Assembly (NCBI GenBank): GCA_965232575.1
Contig: CBDDPZ010000008.1
Coordinates: 868,001 to 932,000, forward strand
Direction of reading: 5' to 3'
DNA length: 64,000 bases
Origin: Bin5 sp965232575
Lineage (GTDB): Bacteria > Chloroflexota > Anaerolineae > Caldilineales > Caldilineaceae
Shown here piece after piece: positions 36,095 to 46,322 of this stretch (position 1 is the stretch's first letter; every line of letters starts with the position of its first letter). The notes under the pieces are model-generated. The model saw only the letters and a program-made list of their open reading frames with translations. It did not search any database and was not told the DNA's origin. A program made the translations under genes and the position numbers.

Positions 36095-36469
36095 ATGCTT
36101 CACTCACTTCGAATTCTGACATCGCTCCTGGCAATTCTGTTCCTCCTGGCCGCTTGCGCCCCGGCCGCGCCTGGAACGACTGCCGCCCCCACTGAGGAAG
36201 AGCGCCTACGCGTTGTCGTTTCAATTCTGCCGGTTGCAAATATCGTCTACAACATCGGCGGTGATCGGATTGACCTCGATGCCATCATGCCGCCCGGCGC
36301 CGATGAAGTAATGGGTTTCGACCGCGTGATGCCTAACTTCAGCATCGCCCAGGAGGCCACCGCGCTCGGCTGTCAGGTTGACTGGTCGGATACCGACATG
36401 ATGCCCAACCCGACAGATGCGCCCTGGGCCGACCACGCCATCGGAGATCTTGTGCGCAACACGATTTGA
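36095..36469 (+). pseudogene. Truncated znuA-like lipoprotein gene
   Basis: A 124-aa ORF. The first 70 residues are a regular ZnuA N-terminus: lipoprotein signal (LLAAC), then RLRVVVSILPVANIVYNIGG and IDLDAIMPPGAD. After that the frame runs into sequence without ZnuA features (from EVMGFDRVMPNFS to a stop at 36469), just where the first zinc-ligand His (PHTFEP) should be. About 200 residues are missing. Probably a deletion relic, though a secreted 100-residue product is possible. The signal peptide and leader match those at 24639 and 28755. Confidence 0.75.
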
Positions 36470-36518
36470 TGCCAAGTATCAATTAGATTGGTAAGATGAA
36501 AAGGAAAGCGAGTGAGTT

Positions 36519-37610
36519 TTGAACCCGAAATCTGATCCCCAACCCATTCCCGTAACCATCATTACCGGATTTTTGGGTTCTGGGAAAACCACGCTGCTCA
36601 ACCGCATTCTTCATGCAGAGCATGGTCTGCGCGTGGCTGTGATGGTGAATGACTTTGGAGCCATCAATATCGATACGCAGATCGTTGTGGGTATGGAGGA
36701 AGACACGATCAGCCTTGCCAACGGCTGCATCTGCTGCACCATCCGGGGCGACTTTCTCAAAGCCACACGCGACCTGATCCAGCGTCCACAGCCACCCGAA
36801 TATATTCTGGTTGAAACCAGTGGTGTCTCAGATCCACTCGAAGTCGCGCTTACGTTTCGAGCGATCCAGCGCGTGCAGATTGACAGCATCCTGACCGTGA
36901 TGGATGCCGAACAGATTCTGAGCCTCGACAAGCGCCATGAGGCGCTGTCCATCCATCAAGTCGGCATGGCGGATATCGTCATCCTGAATAAAGTCGATCT
37001 GGTGAATGAGGTACAGCTTCAATCGGTGCGGGATTACATCCGGCAAATCGTCCCCCAGGCACGTATCATCGAAACAACCCAAGTAGATGTGCCGCTTGAA
37101 CTGCTGTTGAATGTGGGTCAATTTGAAATCGAGCGTTTAGCAAGCCGCCAGCCACACGATATTCATGTTCATGCCGAAGATGAAGAACATGAGTATGAAG
37201 ACAACGAACATCACCATCAACATACAGACCACACGCTGGTTTTCAGCACCTGGAGCTGGCGCAGTTCGCAGCCTGTCTCATTTCGCGCCTTGCAACGGAT
37301 GGTCAACCGCCTGCCGGAAACGATCTATCGCGCCAAAGGGATATTCTTTCTGGCGGATGCCCCCGGTCAAAAAGGGATTTTGCAGGTAGTAGGCAGACGC
37401 GCCAGCCTGACCTTAACTCAGGATGGTTGGGAAAATGCAGCGCCGCACTCGCAGCTCGTCGTCATTGGCGCAGAGGGGCGTGTAGACGGGGATGATTTGA
37501 ACCAGCGCATGGAAACCTGTCTGGCAGTCAATGCCCCGAAATCAGAATGGGAATATATCACGCGCACCGTCATTGAATGGCTGCGCCAGCGGCTGCCCGA
37601 CACATCATAA
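36519..37610 (+). CDS. COG0523 GTPase, putative zinc metallochaperone, copy 2
   Basis: A 363-aa G3E GTPase with a probable TTG start (AAGGA 12 bases upstream; no better in-frame ATG before Walker A). Walker A TGFLGSGKTTLLNRI, CXCC in NGCICCTIRGDFLKA, LVETSGVSDPLEVALTF, NKVD. A His/acid-rich linker (HVHAEDEEHEYEDNEHHHQH) precedes the C-terminal domain with TLVFSTWSWRSSQPVSFRAL. About half identical to copy 3 by eye, which lies 22 bases downstream. Confidence 0.9.
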   Translation: MNPKSDPQPIPVTIITGFLGSGKTTLLNRILHAEHGLRVAVMVNDFGAINIDTQIVVGMEEDTISLANGCICCTIRGDFLKATRDLIQRPQPPEYILVETSGVSDPLEVALTFRAIQRVQIDSILTVMDAEQILSLDKRHEALSIHQVGMADIVILNKVDLVNEVQLQSVRDYIRQIVPQARIIETTQVDVPLELLLNVGQFEIERLASRQPHDIHVHAEDEEHEYEDNEHHHQHTDHTLVFSTWSWRSSQPVSFRALQRMVNRLPETIYRAKGIFFLADAPGQKGILQVVGRRASLTLTQDGWENAAPHSQLVVIGAEGRVDGDDLNQRMETCLAVNAPKSEWEYITRTVIEWLRQRLPDTS

Positions 37611-37632
37611 ATCACGATTAGGAACACCTGAT

Positions 37633-38790
37633 ATGGAGAACCATCATTTCCCGGCGCCAGTGACGATTCTCAGCGGCTTTCTCGGCGCAGGCAAAACCAC
37701 CCTGCTTAACCACATCCTGCACGGCAATCACGGTCTGAAGATTGCGGCGCTGGTGAACGACTTTGGCGCGATTAACATTGACGCCCAGTTAGTGGTCGGT
37801 GTCGAAGGCGAAACGGTCAATCTGTCGAACGGTTGCATTTGCTGCACGATTCGCGGTGACTTGCTGAAGGAAATCCTCAAACTGCTGCGGCGGGAGGATC
37901 CCCCGGAATACATCATCATCGAGGCCAGCGGTGTATCCGATCCTATCGCTGTCGCCAATACCTTCCTGATGCCTGAAATCAAACCGTTGGCGCGGCTCGA
38001 CAGCATTCTGGTCGTCGTGGATGCCGATAATATCCTGACACTGGACGAAGAAAACTTCGGGCTGGCGCTGGATCAGATCGCCGTCGCGGACATCGTGGTA
38101 CTGAACAAAGTCGATCTGGTCACGGTAGAGGAACTGGAAAACATCAAAACCGATCTGATTCGACGCATTGTGCCGAGAATGAAGATGAGAAAGGTGTTTC
38201 TCAACGTAGTGGACATCCAAACCGATCTGACTCGACGCAATGCGCTGGAAGCGCGCATTCTGGAAGTGACTTACGGACAGGCGCCGCTGGAACTGGTGCT
38301 GGGTGTGGGCAAGTATGCGCCGGAACGCCTGCATCGGCGCGCCGAGCGCGATGTGCATGTGCATGGCGTGGATGAGGAACACGATCACGATCATGATGAC
38401 GGGCATCACCACCATGAACATACCGACCATACGCTGGTATTCAGCACCTGGAGTTGGACGACGGATAAACCGCTGTCGCTGAAAGCGCTACGTGGGATGT
38501 TCGAGGAACTGCCCAATACCATCTATCGCGCTAAAGGTGCAGTTCAGCTCCATGATATGCCGGACAACAGGATGATTCTGCAAATGGTGGGCAAACGCGC
38601 CAGCCTGACGCTGGCCGATGAATGGGGCGATGAGCCGCCCCGCACGCAGATTGTGATGATCGCCTCGCATGGTGGGCTGGATGTTGAGGCGCTCCGCACG
38701 CAGTTGGAAGCCTGTATCGTCGCGGATACGCGCCCCGCTGCCGTGAGGCAGAAGACCGCCAAAACGGAATGGACGCGCAAACGCCGGTAA
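37633..38790 (+). CDS. COG0523 GTPase, putative zinc metallochaperone, copy 3
   Basis: A 385-aa G3E GTPase from ATG 37633 (MENHHFPAPVTILSGFLGAG), AGGA upstream. Walker A SGFLGAGKTTLLNHI, CXCC in NGCICCTIRGDLLKE, IEASGVSDPIAVANTF, NKVD, His-rich linker (EEHDHDHDDGHHHHEHTDH) and CobW_C domain. Copies 2 and 3 arose by tandem duplication. The linker could hold several zinc ions. Confidence 0.9.
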   Translation: MENHHFPAPVTILSGFLGAGKTTLLNHILHGNHGLKIAALVNDFGAINIDAQLVVGVEGETVNLSNGCICCTIRGDLLKEILKLLRREDPPEYIIIEASGVSDPIAVANTFLMPEIKPLARLDSILVVVDADNILTLDEENFGLALDQIAVADIVVLNKVDLVTVEELENIKTDLIRRIVPRMKMRKVFLNVVDIQTDLTRRNALEARILEVTYGQAPLELVLGVGKYAPERLHRRAERDVHVHGVDEEHDHDHDDGHHHHEHTDHTLVFSTWSWTTDKPLSLKALRGMFEELPNTIYRAKGAVQLHDMPDNRMILQMVGKRASLTLADEWGDEPPRTQIVMIASHGGLDVEALRTQLEACIVADTRPAAVRQKTAKTEWTRKRR

Positions 38791-38813
38791 GCCGCATAAC
38801 GGCGGGGGAACTG

Positions 38814-38919
38814 TCTGAACTGTGATTTCCAGGATTTGGGGGATGAACTGTGATTAACTGCAACGGCAATTGCCTTTAATCCCCTTAATCCCAATAATCC
38901 CCCAAAATCACAGTTCAGA
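38814..38919. repeat. Family D inverted-repeat element downstream of the GTPase genes
   Basis: A perfect 15-bp arm (TCTGAACTGTGATTT at 38814-38828; AAATCACAGTTCAGA at 38905-38919). An inner stem of about 8 bp (TGGGGGAT with ATCCCCCA) and a second internal TGAACTGTGATTAA also occur. One arm recurs at 14269-14283. It could act as a terminator between the convergent GTPase and symporter genes, or be a small non-autonomous repeat. Confidence 0.65.
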
Positions 38920-38968
38920 AGTCGTTGCAGTTATAAAAACTGGCTACTGCTGTTACGAGCCTTAGCCC

Positions 38969-40384
38969 CTACCCCCTGGCCCCTGCAGTTGATTCCTCTG
39001 CCCGCCGCAGGGCCAGCTTGCGCCGCAGTTCATCGTGCGCGGCCCGGTCCAGGGGATAGCGCGCCGCCGCGAACATCGACAGAACCAGCAGAACGGCCGG
39101 CACCGCGCCCATGAAGATGCGCAATGCCAGCACCGCCGCCGCCGGCTGGCTCTCGGCCGCGCCCTCGATGAAGCCGGTGGCGGCCAGAACCTGCGGCACG
39201 ATGAAACCGACCACGAAAGCGGTGGCGATCTTTCGGAAGGTGACCAGATAGGCGGAGTAGACCCCCTCGCGGCGCTGACCGCTGTGCCACTCGTCCTCTT
39301 CGATGATGTCAGCCACAATCGCCCAGGGCGTGGCGTTGGCCGCGCCGTATCCGATTCCGGCAACGGCCGCCGCAATCAGCACCAGGGGCGCATTCCCCGG
39401 CGGCAGCAGGCTGATAACCGCCATGACCGCCGCCCAGAAGATCATCATGCGTATGTACGTGCGGCTCTTTCCGTACCGCTGCATCAGCTGCACCGTCAGC
39501 GGCATCGAGAGGAAGGCGACGCCCAGCACAGCCGCCAGGACCAAACTGTCGAACGGCGCCTCCAACTGCATGTAATAGATCAGGAACCAGACGAACACGG
39601 CGGTGATGATGTCGACCGCGCTGAACGCCAGCACGTAGATCGCGGCGCCGATGCGGAAAGGGCGATTGGCGAACACTTCTTTGGTGATCTGAATGAAGTT
39701 GGGCCGGCCTTCCTCCTTCGGCAGCTCCCGCTCCGGCTCGCGTATGAAGGCCACGACCAGAAGAGGCGACGCGGCCACGACCAGCCCCCAGAGCGCGCCG
39801 GCCACCGCGTAGCCGTTGCGCAGCGCGTCCGGCCCGCTGAACCAGCCGGCGAAGAGACCCTCCGCCAGCAATTTGAACAGCCCGGCCGTGAGCAGGGAAA
39901 CGAAGATCGAGTTCCCCATGCGCCAACCGGCCAAGCTGGCCCGCTCGTCATAATCTTCGGTCAGTTCCGAGGTGAGGGCTGCGTAGGGCGCGTTGACGAT
40001 CGTGAAGGCAGTATCATACAGGATGAAGATGACCGCGTAGTAGAGGGCGGCGGCCACATTCCCCTCGAACGGGGGCGGGCTGAACATGAGGAAGAAGCCG
40101 ACGCCGAAAGGCAGCGCGCCCAGCAGCATAAATGGCCGCCGCCGGCCCCAGCGGCTGCGGAAGCGGTCGCTGAGAATGCCGACCAGCGGATCGTTGACGC
40201 CGTCCCAGAAGCGGCCGATGATGAAGGCGATCCCGGCCAGGCCCACGTCCACCCCCACGACGCTGACGGTGAAGTAGAGCCAGAAGAGGGTGCGGGCCGT
40301 CGAGGCCGAGGCCGCGCCCCAATCGCCCAGCCCATAGATCATTTTTGTGAAGGTGGGCAGCCGCTGTCGCGCAACCTCTGTCAT
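38969..40384 (-). CDS. MFS transporter, GPH (glycoside-cation symporter) family
   Basis: A 471-aa protein with 12 predicted membrane segments. The N-terminus KMIYGLGDWGAASASTARTLFWLYF and the motif IGRFWDGVNDPLVGILSDRFRSRWGRRRPFMLLGAL are hallmarks of the MelB/GPH family. GYGAANATPWAIVADIIEEDEWHSGQRREG is the conserved second-half motif. Likely import of a glycoside or sugar with Na+ or H+. It lies 15 bases after the SH3 lipoprotein gene, in the same direction. Confidence 0.88.
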   Translation of the reverse strand: MTEVARQRLPTFTKMIYGLGDWGAASASTARTLFWLYFTVSVVGVDVGLAGIAFIIGRFWDGVNDPLVGILSDRFRSRWGRRRPFMLLGALPFGVGFFLMFSPPPFEGNVAAALYYAVIFILYDTAFTIVNAPYAALTSELTEDYDERASLAGWRMGNSIFVSLLTAGLFKLLAEGLFAGWFSGPDALRNGYAVAGALWGLVVAASPLLVVAFIREPERELPKEEGRPNFIQITKEVFANRPFRIGAAIYVLAFSAVDIITAVFVWFLIYYMQLEAPFDSLVLAAVLGVAFLSMPLTVQLMQRYGKSRTYIRMMIFWAAVMAVISLLPPGNAPLVLIAAAVAGIGYGAANATPWAIVADIIEEDEWHSGQRREGVYSAYLVTFRKIATAFVVGFIVPQVLAATGFIEGAAESQPAAAVLALRIFMGAVPAVLLVLSMFAAARYPLDRAAHDELRRKLALRRAEESTAGARG

Positions 40385-40399
40385 AATCGCCCCGTCTCC

Positions 40400-41443
40400 C
40401 TATCTCGGTCTCTGATCAAATACCAACCACACTAAACCCTGGTTTCCATGCAGGGTGAAGTTATAGTTCTGACTGTCTCGCTCACCGTTGCCATCTTTGA
40501 CCCAGATGGTGTAGGTGCCAGCCACGTTTCCACCCGGCAGCTGGCTGGCAGGAATCGTATTCTCGTAGTTGTATACTTTGCCTTTAGGCCCTTCCTTGAT
40601 GGACTTCCCGCCGCGCGTATTGTGATCCACCCCGGCTATCTGGATCCCGTCCTTCTGCAGTTCAACAAAGTAGCTGCCGTGTATTTGGACCTCGTTGTTG
40701 CGCCACCCATGCACAAAGCCGATGAGAAGCTTCAACTCTCTACCGCCATTTTCAGCAGGATCTGTATCCCTCAGCCAGAACTTGCAGCCGTCGCCGCCGA
40801 TGCCGGCGCAATGGTCTACCTGGGCTGGCACGGGAGTCGCCGTAGGCGGCACCGGCGTTGGGGTTGGCGGGACGGGCGTTGGCGGGATGTTCTGCGCCAG
40901 CGTGATCAGGTGCGCGTTCTCTACATTGACCAGGTTGGAGAAAATCCAACCCGTCTGGCCGGCGACGCAGCAGAACTGAAACCAGGTATTTTCCACATTT
41001 CTGCCGCTGATGTCGAACTGCGCCCCCCTGGCGACGGTGCCGATGATGCCGAAAGCGGTACTCGGTCCGGTGCGAACGTTGACGTTGGTGGCGGTCAGGT
41101 CCGTCTTGACCGTAAAGCGGGCCACGGTGGGCTCAGGCGTATCCGTGGGGGGCGGTGTATCGGTAGGCGCCGGGGCCGATTGCTGCGCAGTTGCCGGCGC
41201 AGCCTGCTGAGTTGTAGCGCCGTCGCCAGACCCTTGCGCGGCCGGCGCGCCTTCAGGCGTGGGCGTGAACGTGGGAACAACTGCCGCCACCTGGCGGGTC
41301 GGCGTGGGCGTAGCCTCCGCGCCGGAAAAAAGTCCGCAGCCGGCCAGAAACAGCGCGCCCGCGCAGAGCGCCAGCGCACGCAAGACCGATCTCTTCACGC
41401 TGCCATGGCGAACAGATCGCGTAAATGTTGATTTCTTACGCAT
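40400..41443 (-). CDS. SH3-domain lipoprotein with Thr/Pro linkers
   Basis: A 347-aa exported protein. ATG 41443 (MRKKSTFTRS) is chosen because AAGGAGAG lies 11 bases upstream. The lipobox is LFLAGC (about residue 36). A Thr/Pro-rich linker is followed by a bacterial SH3 domain (TDLTATNVNVRTGPSTAFGIIGTVARGAQFD through GQTGWIFSNLV), a second Pro/Thr linker, then a C-terminal beta domain (DHCAGIGGDGCKFWLRDTD through TLHGNQGLVWLVFDQRPR) that I do not recognise. It probably binds cell-wall or surface polymers. Confidence 0.82.
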   Translation of the reverse strand: MRKKSTFTRSVRHGSVKRSVLRALALCAGALFLAGCGLFSGAEATPTPTRQVAAVVPTFTPTPEGAPAAQGSGDGATTQQAAPATAQQSAPAPTDTPPPTDTPEPTVARFTVKTDLTATNVNVRTGPSTAFGIIGTVARGAQFDISGRNVENTWFQFCCVAGQTGWIFSNLVNVENAHLITLAQNIPPTPVPPTPTPVPPTATPVPAQVDHCAGIGGDGCKFWLRDTDPAENGGRELKLLIGFVHGWRNNEVQIHGSYFVELQKDGIQIAGVDHNTRGGKSIKEGPKGKVYNYENTIPASQLPGGNVAGTYTIWVKDGNGERDSQNYNFTLHGNQGLVWLVFDQRPR

Positions 41444-42065
41444 CGACACAGAACTCTCCTTAACATAGCGAACGCTCCGCCACCCCGCAAGGGTAGCGGA
41501 CAGGTGTGGCACTAAGCATCTATCATATCAGGTGCGGTAAATCGGCGAAAGTCGCGAATCTGGGTGCAAGGAGGTTGGCGCAGGAACAGGGGGGTATCTT
41601 GCCAGGATCGTACTCTGTACGATTCGATAAAAGAGTGGTCGACGGGTAGTTAACCCCGGAACCCTGCCCCGGCCCGACTGTCCTCCACGTCAACAACATT
41701 AGGTTCCGTTGACATTTTGGGCAGGGCGGTCAACAAGAACGGAACGCCGAAGGGCGAGGAGAGAGCGGAGAGGAAAGAGAGAACGGCCCACTCACTCCTG
41801 GGGTTGGGGATGTCTCTCATTTGAATCTTGTGATAAACACACCGATCAATCCACGGAGAACACCTTTTTATCCACGAGGGCCACGAAGAGACACTAAGAA
41901 CACCTTTTCGTCCGCGGAGTCACGCGGAGGGGCGCGAAGAACACCAAAGGCGTATCAGATTTTCTGTGCGTGACGGCTCGGCCCTTCATGGATCAGCCGC
42001 ACTTTTCTCCAGCAAATCGCTGTTCTGACAAACGTCAACGAGCCCTAAATGAAGTGCGGACTCGC
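41444..42065. other. Long intergenic region with family B repeat
   Basis: About 620 bases. The first 350 hold nothing I can name, apart from a purine-rich stretch around 41745-41785. The rest is family B repeat copy 1. Both flanking genes point leftward, so the promoter of the SH3/symporter pair should lie just right of 41460. Confidence 0.5.
41800..42055 (+). repeat. Interspersed repeat family B, copy 1
   Basis: About 250 bases starting at GGGGTTGGGGATGT and ending in CTGTTCTGACAAACGTCAAC GAGCCCTAAA. Shares long near-identical blocks with 47270-47520 (TTTTTATCCACGAGGGCCAC, AGAGACACTAAGAACACC, CACCAAAGGCGTATC, TTCTGACAAACGTCAACGAG). Copy 3 is shorter (51940-52090). Fragments in the inverse orientation lie at 14183 and 27375. 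Confidence 0.8.
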
Positions 42066-42965
42066 CTACCGCTCAGGCGCGCGGAAGCCGTTGGCCTCAG
42101 CCTCAGCGCGGGTGCAGAACCAGAGATCGCCCTCCGCCTCCTTCATATTCACCCGTCCGTAGGAGGACGACTCCCCCTCTACATGATAGATCTTCGTGTC
42201 CCTGGTTGTGTTTACGTTGCCCTTGATGCTGCATGACGGATCGGGCTGGCTGATACAACCCTGCGGGCAACCGGCGCCAACCGACTGCGTGGGAACGACC
42301 GTGGGCCTCTCCCCGATTTCACAAGCGGACCACAATCCGACCCCGGCCAGCATGGCCTGTTCGGCCGCGGCACGCGTCGTGTCCGCGTACTGGCCCGGGT
42401 TGCCATAGTCGTTGTAGACGGCCAGCCCCTCCTCCAGCAGGCGCACATTCCACAACACGCTGTCCTCGCCAGCATCGGTCCACACATAGGCCAGCAGGCG
42501 CTTGTACCTGTCCCGCCCCTCCTCCTCGACCCTGACGCGTTGCCCCATCAACGTCTTTGTGAAGTCGGATGCCTGCGCGCCGTAGCACTCCTCGGGCCGG
42601 TTCGGGTGCACGGTTTCCGGCGTATCCACGTCCAGGAGACGGAGCGTCTCCTTCTCCCCGTTGTCGAACTGTACGGTCAATGTATCGCCGTCCGCCACCC
42701 GCACCACGACGCCCCACTCCGCCCCGCTCTCCGCGCCTGAACTCTCCGTCGCCGCGGGCGCAGCAGTGGGGGCGCTCGTCTCCTCCGCGCCTGAACCCTT
42801 CGTCGCCGTAGGCGCAGCCGACCGCGTACTCGTCGCGGTTGTGGGAGCAGGCGACGACGTCTGCACATCTCCGCCGCGCTCCCCCTGCCCGCCAAGCGCG
42901 AGTCCAATCACTATACCGATCAGTATGAGCGCCAGGACCACTACGAAATTTCTGACTGTTTTCAA
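42066..42965 (-). CDS. Exported thermonuclease-like (SNase) protein with sunset-type C-terminal domain
   Basis: A 299-aa protein, probable TTG start at 42965 with GGAG 8 bases upstream. An N-terminal hydrophobic anchor (VVVLALILIGIVIGLALGG) is followed by a Ser/Thr/Ala linker. The SNase domain (about 85-215) has VVRVADGDTLTVQF, the catalytic Arg in TLRLLDVDTPE, DRYKRLLAYVW and GLWSACE. The C-terminus (CSIKGNVNTTRDTKIYHVEG, then YGRVNMKEAEGDLWFCTRAEAEANGFRAP) matches the small domain often attached to secreted nucleases. Likely degrades extracellular DNA or RNA. Confidence 0.88.
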   Translation of the reverse strand: MKTVRNFVVVLALILIGIVIGLALGGQGERGGDVQTSSPAPTTATSTRSAAPTATKGSGAEETSAPTAAPAATESSGAESGAEWGVVVRVADGDTLTVQFDNGEKETLRLLDVDTPETVHPNRPEECYGAQASDFTKTLMGQRVRVEEEGRDRYKRLLAYVWTDAGEDSVLWNVRLLEEGLAVYNDYGNPGQYADTTRAAAEQAMLAGVGLWSACEIGERPTVVPTQSVGAGCPQGCISQPDPSCSIKGNVNTTRDTKIYHVEGESSSYGRVNMKEAEGDLWFCTRAEAEANGFRAPER

Positions 42966-43020
42966 CAGTTCTTCTCCAAATCAGTTCCAGGAATTCACCG
43001 TACATACCGCATCCGTCTGG

Positions 43021-43062
43021 ATGCACCTCATTTTCCCGTTTCGTGGTCTAGACATTGGGACC
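43021..43062 (+). repeat. Interspersed repeat family C, copy 1
   Basis: ATGCACCTCATTTTCCCGTT, then TGGTCTAGACATTGGGACC. Recurs at 61961-62004 with a few changes. Lies between the nuclease and rimI genes. Confidence 0.6.
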
Positions 43063-43088
43063 CACCTCACCCAATTTTCCTCTCGCCC

Positions 43089-43739
43089 CTACCCCGGCGC
43101 CTCCACCCCGCGCGCCATCAACGCCGAGAGCGCATCGAACCGCTCCCGCAGCGGCTGCCATACGCGAACCCTGTGCAGGTCCGTCAGGGCCAGGATGCGG
43201 GCGTCCTCCTTGTCCGGGTAATAGCGCCGGCGATAGCCGACCGATTCGAATCCGGCTCTGCGGTAGAGACGCAGTGCGATCTCGTTGCTGACGCGCACCT
43301 CCAGCGTGGCGGTATGCGCGCCCTCCTCCCGCCCCAGCGCCAGCAGCGCCAGCAGCAGCCATTCGCCGATCGACCGCCCGCGCCACGCCGGCTGCACCGC
43401 GATCGTGACAATGTGCATCTCCGCGCCGAAGAGCATGATGCCTCCCTGCGCGATCAGCGCGGGCAGTGCGGCCCCCGCCGCAATCGGGCCGCTGCCAGGC
43501 GCTTGACCCCCCGGGGGCGGCGCCGATCCAACTTTCAGATAGCGGCTGCGGCTGTTGCGGGTCAGTTCATGATGGTAGGTGGCCAGCGACCAGGGGCTGG
43601 GGAAACTGACCGATTCCAGCGCCATCACACTTTCCAGATCGGGCAGGGTCAGAGGTCCTATCGCCAGCGGACACGTCTGTGGGCCGACCCGGTCTCGCGG
43701 CATGGACTGTCTTTTTTGGCGGTTTAGAAAGTTAGCCAT
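43089..43739 (-). CDS. rimI: Ribosomal-protein-alanine N-acetyltransferase-like protein
   Basis: A 216-aa GNAT. Family features: an N-terminal LTLPDLESVMALESVSFPSPWSLATYHHEL, MHIVTIAVQPAWRGRSIGEWLLLALL (acetyl-CoA loop), LEVRVSNEIALRLYRRAGFESVGYRRRYY. These match RimI. It follows tsaB by 68 bases on the same strand, the common tsaB-rimI arrangement. An insert of about 25 residues (PPPGGQAPGSGPIAAG) breaks the central region. Confidence 0.88.
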   Translation of the reverse strand: MANFLNRQKRQSMPRDRVGPQTCPLAIGPLTLPDLESVMALESVSFPSPWSLATYHHELTRNSRSRYLKVGSAPPPGGQAPGSGPIAAGAALPALIAQGGIMLFGAEMHIVTIAVQPAWRGRSIGEWLLLALLALGREEGAHTATLEVRVSNEIALRLYRRAGFESVGYRRRYYPDKEDARILALTDLHRVRVWQPLRERFDALSALMARGVEAPG

Positions 43740-43807
43740 CGTACACTGGCATACATCAGTGGCTCCCGGGGTTGCCTGCCGCCCGATCCCTGTTCACTGG
43801 TTTCTGC

Positions 43808-44569
43808 CTATTGTGGTGGGCGCAGATAGAGTGGCTGCAACGGCTCGGTCTGCGCCGGGGAGCCGGCGCGCAGGTGGCGCATCGCCAGACGGGCCAACCC
43901 CTCGCCCCGGGTCTGGGATAAGCCGGTCCGGTCGTCTCCCGCGCCGCCTGGGAGCCGGGGCGCACTCTTACTCTGCTCCGGCAGATCGAATTCGGCGGCC
44001 GGATCGATGCAGTGGACATGGACCAACCCCTGCACAACCTGTCGCAGGGAATCGCTCAACTCGCCCACCAGCCATACCTGACGCCCCTCTGTCCGCAGCG
44101 CCGTAACCAGCGCCGCCGCCTGTCCAGCGCAGTGTTCGGCCGCGGCCGGCAGCCACAGCGGATCATCAGCCGGCGCCGCGGCCCAGTTGAAGCGCCCCCG
44201 CCCCGCCTGCAGCAGCGGCCATACGACGGCGCCCGGGGCCGCCAGCGGCACGAACCGCGCCGCAGTCACGCTCAACACCGGCAGACCGATCAACCGGGGC
44301 GGCTGCGGTAGCCCCAGAGCAATCCCCTTCACAACGCTGATACCGATGCGCACGCCAGTGAAGCTGCCCGGCCCGGTGGTAACGGCCAGAAAACGGATGT
44401 CGTCCATCGCCGCGCCGGCCTGCGCAAGCGCCTCCGCCACCGCCGGCAGCGTCTCCTCTGTCTGACGCCGCCGCGACCGCCACACATGTTCAGCCAGCAT
44501 CGCGTCGCTCGCCGGATCGAACAGGGCAACTGTACAGGTTGAGGAGGCGACGTCAAGAGCGAGCAGCAT
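43808..44569 (-). CDS. tsaB: tRNA threonylcarbamoyladenosine biosynthesis protein TsaB
   Basis: A 253-aa ASKHA-fold protein starting MLLALDVASSTCTVALFD. Hallmarks: LAVTTGPGSFTGVRIGISVVKGIALGL and the N-terminal nucleotide-binding-like strand. It partners TsaD and TsaE in making t6A at position 37 of ANN-decoding tRNAs. tsaD and tsaE are not in the window. Confidence 0.92.
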   Translation of the reverse strand: MLLALDVASSTCTVALFDPASDAMLAEHVWRSRRRQTEETLPAVAEALAQAGAAMDDIRFLAVTTGPGSFTGVRIGISVVKGIALGLPQPPRLIGLPVLSVTAARFVPLAAPGAVVWPLLQAGRGRFNWAAAPADDPLWLPAAAEHCAGQAAALVTALRTEGRQVWLVGELSDSLRQVVQGLVHVHCIDPAAEFDLPEQSKSAPRLPGGAGDDRTGLSQTRGEGLARLAMRHLRAGSPAQTEPLQPLYLRPPQ

Positions 44570-44667
44570 ACGCGAGTGGCTTGCAGCCGGGACCGGCAGC
44601 GGTTCGCGGCGGCCGGCCCGCGGTTCCTGACGGCCGCTGGAAACCGGCGCCTGACCACCGTCGTTTC

Positions 44668-46089
<1,422 letters not shown>

Positions 46090-46322
46090 TCCTCTCGTGT
46101 ATTCTCAAACACAGGGCCCAACTGCTGGCGAAAACACAGTTGCAACGGAACGGGGACCACCGGTTTTGACCGCATTTGAACGCATCCGGTAGAATAGCAG
46201 AAACCAGATGAGAGTGAAAAACTGGTTTTCGGTTTTCAGATATCGTAACGGCGCCGGGCCTCCCCCGGCGTTGCTGAAAACCAGGAACCTGCTACCAAGA
46301 ACTGCGGTTCCGGAGGCAATCC
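46090..46322. promoter_or_regulatory. Divergent promoter region of aldolase and nfo
   Basis: TTGACC with an 18-base spacer to TAGAAT (about 46164-46193) points toward nfo. GGAGG lies 7 bases before the nfo ATG. Confidence 0.45.

Noticed and set aside
39035..40435. A 466-codon open frame antisense to the GPH symporter
   Set aside because: Composition is Arg/His/Gln-rich noise; the minus-strand symporter explains the DNA.
41867..41875. DnaA-box-like TTATCCACG strings in the family B repeats (also near 47346)
   Set aside because: Single copies, one mismatch, conserved only because the whole repeat is conserved; no cluster as at an origin.
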